Shown here: positions 21,430-31,171 of the stretch, piece by piece
Position numbering within the stretch: the first letter of the stretch is position 1
How the letters are laid out: each line of letters starts with the position of its first letter
Source: Nemertoderma westbladi
Taxonomy: Eukaryota; Xenacoelomorpha; Nemertodermatida; Nemertodermatidae
Length of the DNA: 36,006 nucleotides
Assembly: GCA_032718475.1 (NCBI GenBank)
Contig: JAUCBJ010001467.1
Coordinates: forward strand, 1-36,006
Direction of reading: 5' to 3'
The notes under the pieces: model-generated
Databases searched by the model: none
Seen by the model: only the letters and a program-made list of their open reading frames with translations
What the model was told of the DNA's origin: nothing
Translations under genes and position numbers: made by a program

Positions 21430-21835
21430 GTACTGCAGCGTTTAGGTCCCGTACTGCCATAGCTTTAGGTCCTGGCTCATAGGCCCTGTCTGCCTGTAGC
21501 TTAGTAGCTTTGGGTCTTGGCGCATTAGGTCCTAACGTTATGCGTTATGTCCTGCAGCATATCTGACTGGTTTTCTATTCACTGATTCTACAATATTCCC
21601 AACTCTCGTTTATTGTTTTGGTTCCTTTCAACTCGCCTTTGTAACATGATCCTTTACTAACCTGCCTGGTTTTTGAGGCAGACTGGACCTACTGACCTAA
21701 CAGCGTAATGGCACTGACCTAACGCTACCAGGACCTGACGCCACGGACCTAATGCTACTGTACCAGGACTTAATGCCGGACCTAAAGCTATCAGGAACTA
21801 TAGCGCCTGGACCTAATGCACCACAACCCCGTACA
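21430..21835. repeat. Inverted clusters of GGACCTAA/TTAGGTCC words around a family A copy
   Basis: The left side carries TTTAGGTCC, AGCTTTAGGTCCTGG and GCATTAGGTCC. The right side carries GGACCTAATGC, GGACCTAAAGCTATCAGG and GACCTAACGC. Between them (21604-21660) lies one family A unit (TTTATTGTTTTGGTTCC ... CTTTACTAACCTGC). The same module order recurs at 30828-30940. Confidence 0.65.
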
Positions 21836-21865
21836 GTTTAACTTCTGAAGTTAGATTTATTTGTT

Positions 21866-21965
21866 TATTTTTTTGGTTAGGGTTAGTTGGTCAGGCCTAA
21901 ACCCTTATTAAAACTGCCACGTAACCCTAACCATCCATTGACCAACTAACCACTAACCAACCATT
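21866..21965. repeat. Small imperfect hairpin with GGTTAGGGTTAGTTGGTCA
   Basis: The word is mirrored about 50 bp later by TGACCAACTAACCACTAACC. It is short and imperfect, with no known role. Confidence 0.5.
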
Positions 21966-21989
21966 AGGCTATGTAATCTAAGAAAGTTT

Positions 21990-22425
21990 GTGAAATCTTC
22001 GATATCCCATTAATATGGTCAATTTCTTAATTACGTCGTTTTAGTTTAGTTTAACATTGATTTTATTGAACATCGAAGTTCACCCAATTGGGCAACAAAC
22101 ATAATGCTTATAACTGTATAAGCATAATTACGTCGTTTTACTGTAGTTTAATTTGTAATTGCAATAGGCCTAGTGCAGTAGTGGATTTCTTTTTACTGTA
22201 CTTATCAGTGTTAATTCTTTCATTTGAATACCTGTATTTGTAATTCGCTAATTAACTTTCTACTGTAGTTAACTTATTCAACTGTGTATGTACATTAATA
22301 TGGTCAATTTCATAATTATTACGTTTTTTGTTTAATTTGTAATTGTAATATACTGATATAGACCTAGTGAATTTCTATCAGTACTTATCAGTATTAATTG
22401 TTCATTTGACTTTTGGATTATAATC
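21990..22425. repeat. Diverged direct duplication, copies about 190-280 bp apart
   Basis: ATTAATATGGTCAATTTC occurs near 22010 and 22292. TTTAATTTGTAATTG, followed by a CCTAGTG word, and then ACTTATCAGT, recurs in the same order in both halves. Indels make the spacing uneven. Confidence 0.6.
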
Positions 22426-22578
22426 GATAATTTCTTATTGTTGTGTATTACTGTATAAATTCCAAAGTGTTTCTGACATAGGCAGGTGTACTTGAGTTTA
22501 TTGCTAACAGTAATACAGCAGGCCTAAAGCAACTGTCTGACAGTCGAGTATATAGGAGTTTTGGCTTTTGCTAGTCCG

Positions 22579-22680
22579 AAAAATATAGGGCATAAAAGTA
22601 CAGAAGTATTAGAAAAAAATATAGGGCATTTGAGTAAAAAATATAGGGCAAAAAAAGTAAAAAATATAGGGCAAAAAAAT
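22579..22680 (+). repeat. Four copies of ATATAGGGCA, right arm of the second hairpin
   Basis: This mirrors 20739-20876. The loop between the arms (about 1.7 kb) holds the LINE 3' UTR, the C run, the GGACCTAA clusters and the duplication listed above. Confidence 0.8.
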
Positions 22681-23058
22681 AACCGCCATACATATAGGCC
22701 AAACATGCAGGAAGACCTCCTGTGACATGAACAGAATGTCAATATGTGGAATGTGAAAGCCAGAAAGCGGGAAAGCAAACACACCCTATGTCAATATTTA
22801 AATTAAATCATATATTTCAATGCCCATTAAACCTTAACTTTATGTCTGGCTTCAAACATCAAATAAGAAAGATTTGTTAAAATTAACTTTGAGAAAAATT
22901 TGATTTATAGATAGGATCTCAGACAGGGATGGTAACATTGCCTGGCTAGTGGATGCACAAGTCCCTAAAAGGTGCCACCCTGCTCCATAGCGCGGGAAAT
23001 TCAAATGATTGAAAGACATGTAATTTGTACTGGAAAGGGTGGCAGATCAGATCTGCCA

Positions 23059-23103
23059 CCTATATTTTGGCGGTAAATTCAAATCTGTTTTAACATTGAA
23101 TAC
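23059..23103. repeat. Left copy of a 45-bp inverted pair (partner 23975-24019)
   Basis: GGCGGTAAATTCAAATCTG and the following bases to GAATAC (23103) are matched exactly in reverse complement from 23975. The partner starts at the base right after the outer arm ends (23974), so the outer arm appears to have landed at this junction. Confidence 0.75.
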
Positions 23104-23365
23104 ATGAATAGAGTACAGTAAGACTAATGTAATTCATTGAATCAGAATAAATTATTTCTTATAATATACAGGGATAGAAGTTAAGTCAAATCCCCCAATC
23201 CCCCCCCCCTCCCCCTCAATTTTAAATTTTGCTCGAAGTCCCAGACTACAGTAGTTAACCAGTCAGCTTAGTTGTTCACGTGATGCTCGAATGATTGATT
23301 ACTGACATGACTGATTGGAGGCCAAACTGGATTGTGGAAAATGTGGATATACCTTTCACATATCA

Positions 23366-23974
23366 GTTTTATAATGGATCATGACTACTGTCTTCTACTA
23401 ACCGGCCTGACTACTCCTTTCCCTCAATTACTTAAGTGATCGTTTATTGTTTTGGTTAGGAAATCCCGCCTCTGTAACCTGCTCCTTTCCCTGATTTGGT
23501 AAAGTGACCGTTTATTGTTTTGGTTAGAAAGGCTGGTCTCTGTAACCTGCTCCTTTATTTATTTTATACATTTATTGTTTTGGTTAGAAAATCCGGCCTT
23601 AACCTGCTCCTTTCCATCAATTGGTAATTGTTTTTGGCTATAAAATGAGTGTTTTACTACGTCATGTGGTAATCGATTATCGACAACAACCACAAACTAT
23701 TAAATATAGAGTCTTTTACCACAGGCACATATGGAAATCTATCTCATAGTCTATAAATCATGGAATTTTGAATGTTTTGGCACAGGCATAGTGAAACCAA
23801 CTGTCTGACAGTCCAGAAATCATCAGTCTGACAGTTTGAAGAAATACATACATACATAAAAAGTCATTAAAGGACAACAAAAGTCATTCAAGGGACAACA
23901 AAAGTCATTATGCACAATTCGTAAAAAAAGGAGGACAAAAAAAGTCAAATAACAGGACATAAAAAATCACTGCC
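23366..23974 (-). repeat. Right outer arm of the nested inverted-repeat complex
   Basis: This is the reverse complement of 16450-17435, ending AAAAAATCACTGCC at 23974. It includes four family A units in reverse orientation at 23412-23620 and the CTGTCTGACAGT segment near 23800. It is shorter than the left arm by a 200-bp block and other indels. Confidence 0.8.
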
Positions 23975-24019
23975 GTATTCAATGTTAAAACAGATTTGAA
24001 TTTACCGCCAAAATTTAGG

Positions 24020-24635
24020 TTGAAGTTTGAAGTTTTTTATTACACCAAAACACTATAGAAACAATAATAGAGACGCAAATGGAAACAAATTATATCTTCT
24101 TAAACTAAACAAACATGACTCGACTATGTAGGAGGTCACAAGTATAATATATTCACTAAGTATACAATTATTACAATTCACAGTAATATAATGGAATAAT
24201 GAATGGGAGGATATGATGACTTACTAATACAAGACAACACAACGTACAATACGAACACAAATGCATTAAAAGTAAAGGTAAAACATACTGTTTAAGATTA
24301 CATTCTAATTAAAACTTTGATATGTTCAATAAAACATGGCAGTGGTTGATTACATTAAGTGCTGGATCGACTAATAATAATGATAATTAACTAAAATTGA
24401 AATTAAAATTCGCCTCCCGCATGCTTTAAAATAAAATTGTTATTATTTTAGAAAGTGTAGTAAGAACAAATTACTGTACATATACAACGGAGAAGCAGGA
24501 CATATATTAAAAAGAAATGGAAAATATAGTTTGTCTGATATGGTTTGCAACGTAAATTTGAGTGAGGTGGCGCTTGAGGATTGCCTCATGAGGTAAAACC
24601 TCGTTTCCATGAGGGTCCTCGACGAATAATACAAA
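24020..24635 (-). mobile_element. Probable LINE 3' UTR, minus orientation
   Basis: On the minus strand, a CCTCATG ... CATGAGG hairpin segment (about 24575-24615) is followed further on by GTGTAATAAAAAACTTCAAAC with repeated ACTTCAA at the end. Tails of this kind close several CR1/L2-like elements. No polymerase sequence is attached, so this is tentative. Confidence 0.35.
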
Positions 24636-24639
24636 AATA

Positions 24640-24750
24640 GACAATGTTTAAAATTTTAACTGAAATATACAATATTTAAAATTATAACTAAAATGGTCAA
24701 TATTTAAAATCATAACTAAGACAGAGAATATTTAAAACTATAAATAAAAT
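24640..24750. repeat. About four tandem copies of a 30-bp AATATTTAAAA-T-ATAACTAA unit
   Basis: The word (A)ATRTTTAAAAYT-TAACT recurs at regular spacing near 24640, 24670, 24700 and 24729 with small changes. It is AT-rich and non-coding. Confidence 0.6.
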
Positions 24751-24861
24751 TGAGTCAGGTGGCAGATCTGATCTGCCACCCTTTCCAGTACAAAAAACAT
24801 GTCTTTCAATCATTTGAATTTCCCGCGCTATTGAGCAGGGTGGCACCTTTTAGGGACTTGT

Positions 24862-25925
24862 CTAGTGAATACAGCAGCCAAGACTAAAAAGGTTGAGACA
24901 AAGCCAATAGGAGGATTCCAAAACAATTTCGTAGAAAAGTTAATGGATTGATTGGTCGATGATGTTTGCCAGCTGGTTTCCTGCTTATGTGTCAGTAATT
25001 ATCACACTAGTCCAGTAGTCAGCTAGTTTTCTCAGCTTCTAGTCAGATTCAGCTAGTACAGTAGTAACAGACTGAGTAATACAGTACCGGCTGACCGGTA
25101 CCGGTATTACAGTATTACAAGGTGCAAGGTAGAAGGTAGTTGCGTAGGTACTGCATGGCTGCAGTCTGGCTCTGGCTGTCAGGCAGTGGTCGACTGAGTA
25201 TCTGTCGCCTGTCGGGGTGCATGTAAAGAGCGGACTGGCGGACTACGGACTGCGGATTGCCAAAATCCACGCGGTCAATTTGAATTATCGACTTCCAAAC
25301 TAAGAATCCGTTCTTTGTTGTCTGGACAAATGGCGGACTGCAGACTGAACTGCTGAAGCCGGTAAATTGTAACCTGATTGGCTTAATCATTTACATAGGC
25401 TGAAAGGGAACTTAAAGAATGAATCATCCCATCGCAGCATTGGCTTTTAAATGTTTACCATTCTGCCATTGTCAGATTGTGCAACACTGTAATACAGGAA
25501 ATAATTAGGCCTATCCTAATCCTATACAGTCTGACAGTAATTACTAATTACTGAATTACGTGGTTTGTCGTGGACTGTTGATTAAGGGACTACTACTAGT
25601 GATGTAGTGGCGAACCTATCAGGCAGTCAGGGCTGGCAAAAACCTTAGGCAGTTAGGTTTTTCAAAACAACAATTAGGTTTTTGTTAGGTTTTTGCAGGG
25701 TTTTTGGAAGGTTTTTGAATGTTAATTGCTAGGTTTTTGTAGTATTTCTGTCAGGCTGTATTTGTATAGGCCCTATTCAGCTATTGCAGTAGGCCTATTG
25801 TGTGACGGGATCCTAAGATCCCGACCGGGTTAGATTCGTACCGGTACGCGTCACCGTTCTGCTGGCAGTTATGCTAAGTCGCTTTGGCCGAAGGCCGTTG
25901 GGGAAAACAATACACAGATAGCAGC
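24862..25925. other. Intergenic stretch with a GGTTTTTG simple repeat
   Basis: No gene is supported. Positions 25650-25745 repeat AGGTTTTTG about seven times with irregular spacing. Near 25801-25856, several dyads overlap (GGGATCCTAAGATCCC, GTACCGGTAC, and GTGACG facing CGTCAC). The minus-strand ORF at 25115-25390 shows no domain. Confidence 0.45.
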
Positions 25926-27586
25926 GGGTATATCTTTTGCGTAGAGGTATAGCCTACATAGAGGCTTCATGTAGGTATGTGTAGCCTACATGTAGATGCA
26001 CGTGTAGGGTGAATGTAGGTAGGTGTAGTCCCATAGATATTAATGTAATTTATGTGTCAACTTGCAGTAACGTGATACACGGTCGTCAATCAGGATGTAT
26101 GGCAATAATCTCTGATCTCCACGGTACAATACGGTACATCAACATGCAGACCTGTCTGCTGTCAGACAACAGGTTTTACTGCATACTGCAGTACTGTATA
26201 AATATCAAACATCGCGTTCTGATTATACTAAAGTCCCTTACTCGTCATAAATATTATGCCCTAATAAATTTGAGTATGCTAACGCCACGAAAGGCATCGT
26301 TCCATTAGATTAACTCGTTCTGATTTATATGTTTATTGAGTAAGAGTAACCTAAACAATAACAGCCATCATCGCGGGGATTATAGTCTACCAGAAACCCT
26401 GACCCCCCCCTGCCCCTCTTTATCTGTTTATCAACCATACATCCATGGGACTTGAACAGTACTTCAGCATTGAAATGTTTTGGACGTTTTGTTTTGAAAG
26501 TAAAAATATAGAAGTCTGGAAGTTTTGTTTGTTTTAATTTTTCAGGCAGTCACATTCCACCAACCAGCAACAGTCCCATCCCTTCCCACTATCCCGCGGA
26601 CCACCACACTGTTTCATTATAAAGTATTCCCATCTCGATGATGGGAATTAATCAGTAATCCGATGGGATTCAAATCCCATCTCGAAGTAACAGCAAAACA
26701 ATAACACGAAAGTCAATAGCTTTACAGTTATATTTGATTGCATTGAAAGTTAATAGAAAGAAGAAGTTAAATTGCATATCCATTAAAATATCATGAAATT
26801 GATACGGCAGTTTAGTAGATTAAAACGGCCACAGCAAGATTTATAAAATGAAAAATAAGTAAAATCAGCACAGCACACAATATTATCAATATAGACATTG
26901 AAGACAATTTAATAAACAAATACTATAAAAAAATATCTACTAACAATCAATACATGATATATATAATATATATAATATATATACATCAGCGACTACCATC
27001 GCCACTCTGGTTCAATCAGTCAGTCCGGTATCATTGTTAGCGTTTTGTTGAATCACCCACTCATCCTCAGACCCTCATGGACACCGACGACGAGCTCTAA
27101 CCCTAACCGTTAGTCGATTCCTCCTTGACTGGAAACATCAGGTTCGGGCCGTTCGGCCCATACAAAGTCATTAGCCTCCATGCCTGAACCCGCAGGATCA
27201 TAAGATCTACAGTATGTATCGGTATATCGTTCAGTCGTTTTTTCCTTTGTCAGTACTGTAGTATTGATAGGCTCCGTCTCGTGGGTATTCAGGGGACCCC
27301 CATTCGACGTATTCGCATCTCCTCCTGGTTGTTTCGGGTACCACCGCCCGCCATATGCGCATATCTTCGTGGTTGTTCCGGGTACCACCCCCGTTCGCCG
27401 CATTCGCATCTCATCGAGGAAGTTCGGGTCCGGGTACCCCGTGTAGGCCTATTCATTCATCATTGTTGTTTTTAAAGACCTACCTACACCTACCTACATT
27501 CACCCTACACGTGCATCTACATGTAGGCTACACATACCTACATGTAGCCTCTATGTAGGCTATACCTCTACGCAAAAGATATACCC
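25926..27586. mobile_element. Element with 103-bp near-identical terminal inverted repeats, next to KIFBP
   Basis: The left end 25926-26028 (GGGTATATCTTTTGCGTAGA...) is mirrored by 27484-27586 with a single visible mismatch. The ends are built of TACATGTAGGCT-like words. The 1.45-kb interior has no convincing ORF, so this would be non-autonomous. I see no clear target duplication. It stops about 130 bp before the KIFBP start codon. Confidence 0.8.
27290..27440. repeat. Three degenerate tandem units with CGGGTACC
   Basis: Units of about 55 bp repeat CGCATCTC/CGCATATC, GGTTGTT and CGGGTACC. They are GC-rich and lie inside the inverted-repeat element just upstream of KIFBP. The open frames here come from the repeat. 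Confidence 0.6.
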
Positions 27587-27716
27587 CCCTCCTACCCTAC
27601 ATGTCCTACACTACACACTAGTCAGCTAGTACACACAGCCTACACCAGTGCACACAGTCGATAACTCAGTAACTGTATAACTGCTGAACTGTACTGATTT
27701 GTAACTGATTAACAGA

Positions 27717-29543
27717 ATGGACACCGACAGTTCTTTGTGCACAATGCTCTACGAAAAATTTGAAACTGCTTTACGGCTATCTGAAGATACATTGCATGAA
27801 GATAGTGGGGATACAAATATTTTTGAATCGAAATACCAAGCGATAAACTTATTCAAACAATTAAAAGAAGACATAAATGAAATATGCGACTTCTCCAGTG
27901 TAAAGAAAATTATCTTATCTGCCGCCGTTGAATATTACATAGGAGTTCTACGAGTTGAAACTGAGGAAATATCTGAAGGAATAACTTCGTTACAGAAGTG
28001 CATCTCTCTACTCGAGAAATGCAGCGCGTCTGAATCTGAAGAGCTCGCTAAAGATATAACATCTCTCTCGATAAAGACCCACAATGAACTCGGAATGGTG
28101 CGAACCTCATTGTCACAGAGGCGTAAATCGCTGAACGCATTTCTCCTCAGTAAGGCATTGCACGTCGATTACAAGAAGCGATTCGACGCCCCGCCCAGGT
28201 TAGTGCCCGATCTCTTCCGACCGGAGACACGCCAGTCGACGATAGAGGCGAGATACACGAATCTCGAGTCCACCTACACGCACACGCTTTTCTACATCGC
28301 GCAGGCGTACAAACATATGGGAAATGCGGCTATGTCGGCTACCTACTGCCACGCCACTATCCGCAGACAGCTGGACAGCGGCAGTTACGATCCCGTGGAA
28401 TGGAGCATCAACTGCGCGACGCTGTCGCAGTTCTACGTGGAGGCGGCGGGGAAGGCGAGGCATTGTCTGGCTGCGGCCTCGGTTGTGTTCGCTACAGCCA
28501 CCCCACCCGACAGCGAGGAGGAGGAAGCGAGCGAGCGTTACGAACGCTCACGAGCCGATATCAGTTGGTGTTGGGTAAAATACTGCCTTAATCTGCTGCA
28601 GAGATCGAAAGACACCGCGGATAACGTGGTGAACAACGCAGAAGATTTGGTGAGCACCTCGGATAGCGTTGTATCCGACGATGAGGACGAAGAGATTGAT
28701 AACGAAGACAGTAGCGACGTTGCGGCCTTGGCGAAGGAGACATTCAGAGGACTGGAACTCACCCAGTACGAGGAGGCAGTTGGCGATGTTCTAGTGGCAG
28801 ACGTCGATGCCGCTAGAGAAGTATTCCGCTTTGCCGCCAAACAGATAGAGGAAGTTAAGCGTTACTACGTGCTCGACGGTTTCGCAGCCGACTTTCTCGA
28901 CATCATTCGGGACCACAGCAAACTCTACCAACTCCTCGTCTACTTCGAGGTGGACCTCAGTCGACGCTGCAAACTCCACAAACGGCGCATTGGTCTCATC
29001 AGCGACGTCCTCAACCAACTCAACGCTAAGTTCTTCCTCGACGATTGCCGACAACTATCCTACGAGTTGGCTGAGACTTACAATGAGATGATAAGTCTAA
29101 AGTGCGAGATTGCTTCCACACAGAACGAACCCTCTCACAATGAAGCCTCAATGAGCTGTTCATCTAACAGCGAATCATCCACGCCGGTACCCACACTCCA
29201 CCAGACCAATAAGATCAACCAACTCGCCACCAAGGGCATCAAATGCTTCTCACAGTTCATCAACTTCCTCAAGGATAACTCAGGGAAACTTCCTAGCAAG
29301 TTCGACGCATTCTACGAACGACCAGCCATGGTCGCTTACCTGTGTATGGGTCGACTTTACTCAAAAATAAACACACATGATATATCCGAGAGGCTGGGAA
29401 ACCTACAGCACAGCGTGGAATGCTACAAGGCAGTGGTCGAGTACTGCTCCAAGCACCAGTCAGCCAAATCGAGTTGCGCTCAGGAGTTCGAGATTTGTAG
29501 CGAAATGGTTGATCTATTGCCCTTGACAATGGACCGCATATAA
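27717..29543 (+). CDS. KIFBP: KIF-binding protein (KIFBP, KIAA1279 / KBP)
   Basis: An alpha-helical, TPR-like protein that binds the motor domains of some kinesins, blocks their microtubule binding, and supports axon growth and mitosis in vertebrates. This copy has 608 residues; the human one has 621. The best-matched block is YTHTLFYIAQAYKHM (from residue 187), then ATYCHATIRRQL, EWSINCATLSQFY and ARHCLAAASVVF. The C-terminal half keeps DHSKLYQLLVYFEVDLSRRCK and KRR, and ends EMVDLLPLTMDR as in the family. An acidic insert (DDEDEEIDNEDSSDV, about residues 322-336) sits in the middle loop. The ATG at 27717 gives the expected N-terminus (LYEKFETALRLS). The whole protein is one exon, whereas vertebrate KIFBP has several. 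AATAAA lies at 29650-29655. No poly(A) tract or direct repeats show a recent retrocopy. Confidence 0.95.
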   Translation: MDTDSSLCTMLYEKFETALRLSEDTLHEDSGDTNIFESKYQAINLFKQLKEDINEICDFSSVKKIILSAAVEYYIGVLRVETEEISEGITSLQKCISLLEKCSASESEELAKDITSLSIKTHNELGMVRTSLSQRRKSLNAFLLSKALHVDYKKRFDAPPRLVPDLFRPETRQSTIEARYTNLESTYTHTLFYIAQAYKHMGNAAMSATYCHATIRRQLDSGSYDPVEWSINCATLSQFYVEAAGKARHCLAAASVVFATATPPDSEEEEASERYERSRADISWCWVKYCLNLLQRSKDTADNVVNNAEDLVSTSDSVVSDDEDEEIDNEDSSDVAALAKETFRGLELTQYEEAVGDVLVADVDAAREVFRFAAKQIEEVKRYYVLDGFAADFLDIIRDHSKLYQLLVYFEVDLSRRCKLHKRRIGLISDVLNQLNAKFFLDDCRQLSYELAETYNEMISLKCEIASTQNEPSHNEASMSCSSNSESSTPVPTLHQTNKINQLATKGIKCFSQFINFLKDNSGKLPSKFDAFYERPAMVAYLCMGRLYSKINTHDISERLGNLQHSVECYKAVVEYCSKHQSAKSSCAQEFEICSEMVDLLPLTMDRI

Positions 29544-30107
29544 TGCAATGCCCTCACAATCACAGACACAACTCATCTATAGCCTCTTTTTACTTTTAAA
29601 CTAAATTCATTTTATATGCCATACTTATTTTACCAATTTGTTTTCTTTTAATAAAAATAACCTTTCCAAAAATATAGAATTCTTGATTCTTTGTAGAAAT
29701 ATTGGAATGTGGGGGGGGGGGGGGGGGGGGGCTTCCGGGTTGTTTAGCTGAACTCGCTATATGCAGGCCTCCCAGAGTTTCCTTTTTTGTAGAACGTTTC
29801 CTTTTTTTACCTCTTTTTTTTAGAACCTTTCCTTTTTTCCCTCCATTTTCACACATTTTTTTCCTTTTTTTGGTTCAGAAGATCAGCTTCAGCTTTCTGT
29901 TGATATTGACAAGGTTATAAAAGAGATTGGCGGGCATATGCCGATGTTTATTTTGAATATGTTTATTTTGACAAATATCACTAGATAAGTTACCATAAAA
30001 ATGTAGCAATGGAGGCGGAGGGGACTTTACTATATTTATTTTCTGAGGCGCGGACATATTATAATTTACATAAAGCCCGCCTTGGTGAATTAACAGCGTT
30101 TAATTTC
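29544..30107. other. KIFBP 3' UTR and flank with G21 run and T-rich repeats
   Basis: The poly(A) signal AATAAA is at 29650-29655. A run of 21 G follows at about 29711-29731, then several TTTCCTTTTTT words (29779-29872) that recur near 30658-30740. The ORFs here come from these low-complexity tracts. Confidence 0.6.
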
Positions 30108-30775
30108 AATTTAGGGAAAGGAACAGGCTGCAGTGGCAGTCAATTCTAACCAAAACAATAATAAGAAAGCCCATTCATTACACGTTACAGTTTCATTTTG
30201 CTCATAATCAGCTGGTATTTGCATCCGTTTTCCCCTGAAGATGGTTGAATTTTGATTGCGTCTAAAAAGCATTTTTGTTATTTATATTTTATATAAATGT
30301 AGCCACGACCGGAAATCCGTACCAAAGTTTTTATATCACTTTCAAAATAAAGTTATATTTACAATCGTTTTATAAACCTCTATCAATAACCATCAATCGG
30401 CCGAGCTCAACCTACTCTGATAACAAGGCAAAAAAAGTGAAAATTTCATAATTGTTTTTAAACTGTTCTTATTTCATTGATATGTTGATTTATAATAATT
30501 ATATTGCCTTTGCCGTGGTCGTGGTCGTTCTCTTTCTTTGTTTCTACTTTTTGAATTATTTGGATCTCTTCCTGTCATTTAATACGACGTTTCTTAATAG
30601 GCTTTTAGGTTAATGAAATATAATTTTTACTACCTTTTTTTAAAGATAATATCAATTCAGTTTTTCCCTTTTTTTGAACTGCATCCTATCCTTTTTTTCC
30701 TTTTTAGAAAATATAAATTCCTTTTTTCCTTTTTTTCATCGATTTTTTTGGCCCTAGAAGGCTGTATGATGAGGG
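30108..30775. other. Family A copy and T-rich stretch, no gene seen
   Basis: A single family A unit (GGGAAAGGAACAGG ... TCTAACCAAAACAATAA) lies at 30108-30160. The rest is AT-rich, with CCTTTTTT tracts near 30658-30740. A reverse-oriented family A unit follows at 30828-30893. Confidence 0.5.
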
Positions 30776-30997
30776 GTGAGTACAAAACAAAGACCAAAGA
30801 CACAAGACCTGTACAAAAAACATGTGTTACTTTCGTTTATTGTTTTGGTTCCCCCAACACGCCTCTGTAACCTACTCCCTTACTAACCTGCTCCTTTAAA
30901 TGACATTGGGACCCAGCGCACTTTGGGACCTAACGCGACTTTACCTCTTTGTTTTGTACAGAGGGTATTGGGTCACTGGTCTTTGTTTTGTACTCAC
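30776..30997. mobile_element. 222-bp MITE-like element with 21-bp perfect inverted ends
   Basis: The ends 30776-30796 and 30977-30997 are exact reverse complements (start GTGAGTACAAAACAAAGA). Inside are a reversed family A unit and GGGACCTAACGC words like those at 21680-21830. There is no ORF. Confidence 0.7.
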
Positions 30998-31171
30998 TCA
31001 AAATTAGTTATCATGAACTCATACCGGGTGTATGTCAAACATTCAACATGGGTGGGCTTGGGGGACGTTAATAATTATTAATCCTCCATTCCTTGGATGC
31101 TGAAGTTCTTCAAATTTTATTAATGGTCAGGGAAATAAGAGGAGAGATTGGTGCCATAGTTGACCACTCAC

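Larger units (their letters stand above)
22957..24861. mobile_element. Non-autonomous DNA element with about 105-bp terminal inverted repeats
   Basis: The left end (22957-23060) starts ACAAGTCCCTAAAAGGTGCC and is mirrored by 24757-24861 with few differences. Each end finishes inward with its own palindrome, GTGGCAGATC facing GATCTGCCAC. CTAGTG stands 5 bp outside the left end and directly outside the right end and may be the target duplication. Inside are the right outer arm of the larger complex, a LINE-like 3' end and short tandem repeats. No transposase is seen. Confidence 0.8.

Noticed and set aside
27110-27558. Overlapping open frames upstream of KIFBP on both strands
   Set aside because: They lie in GC-rich tandem units inside an inverted-repeat element and have no recognisable domain.
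29596-29920. Gly-rich and Phe/Leu-rich open frames after KIFBP
   Set aside because: They come from the G21 run and CCTTTTTT tracts.
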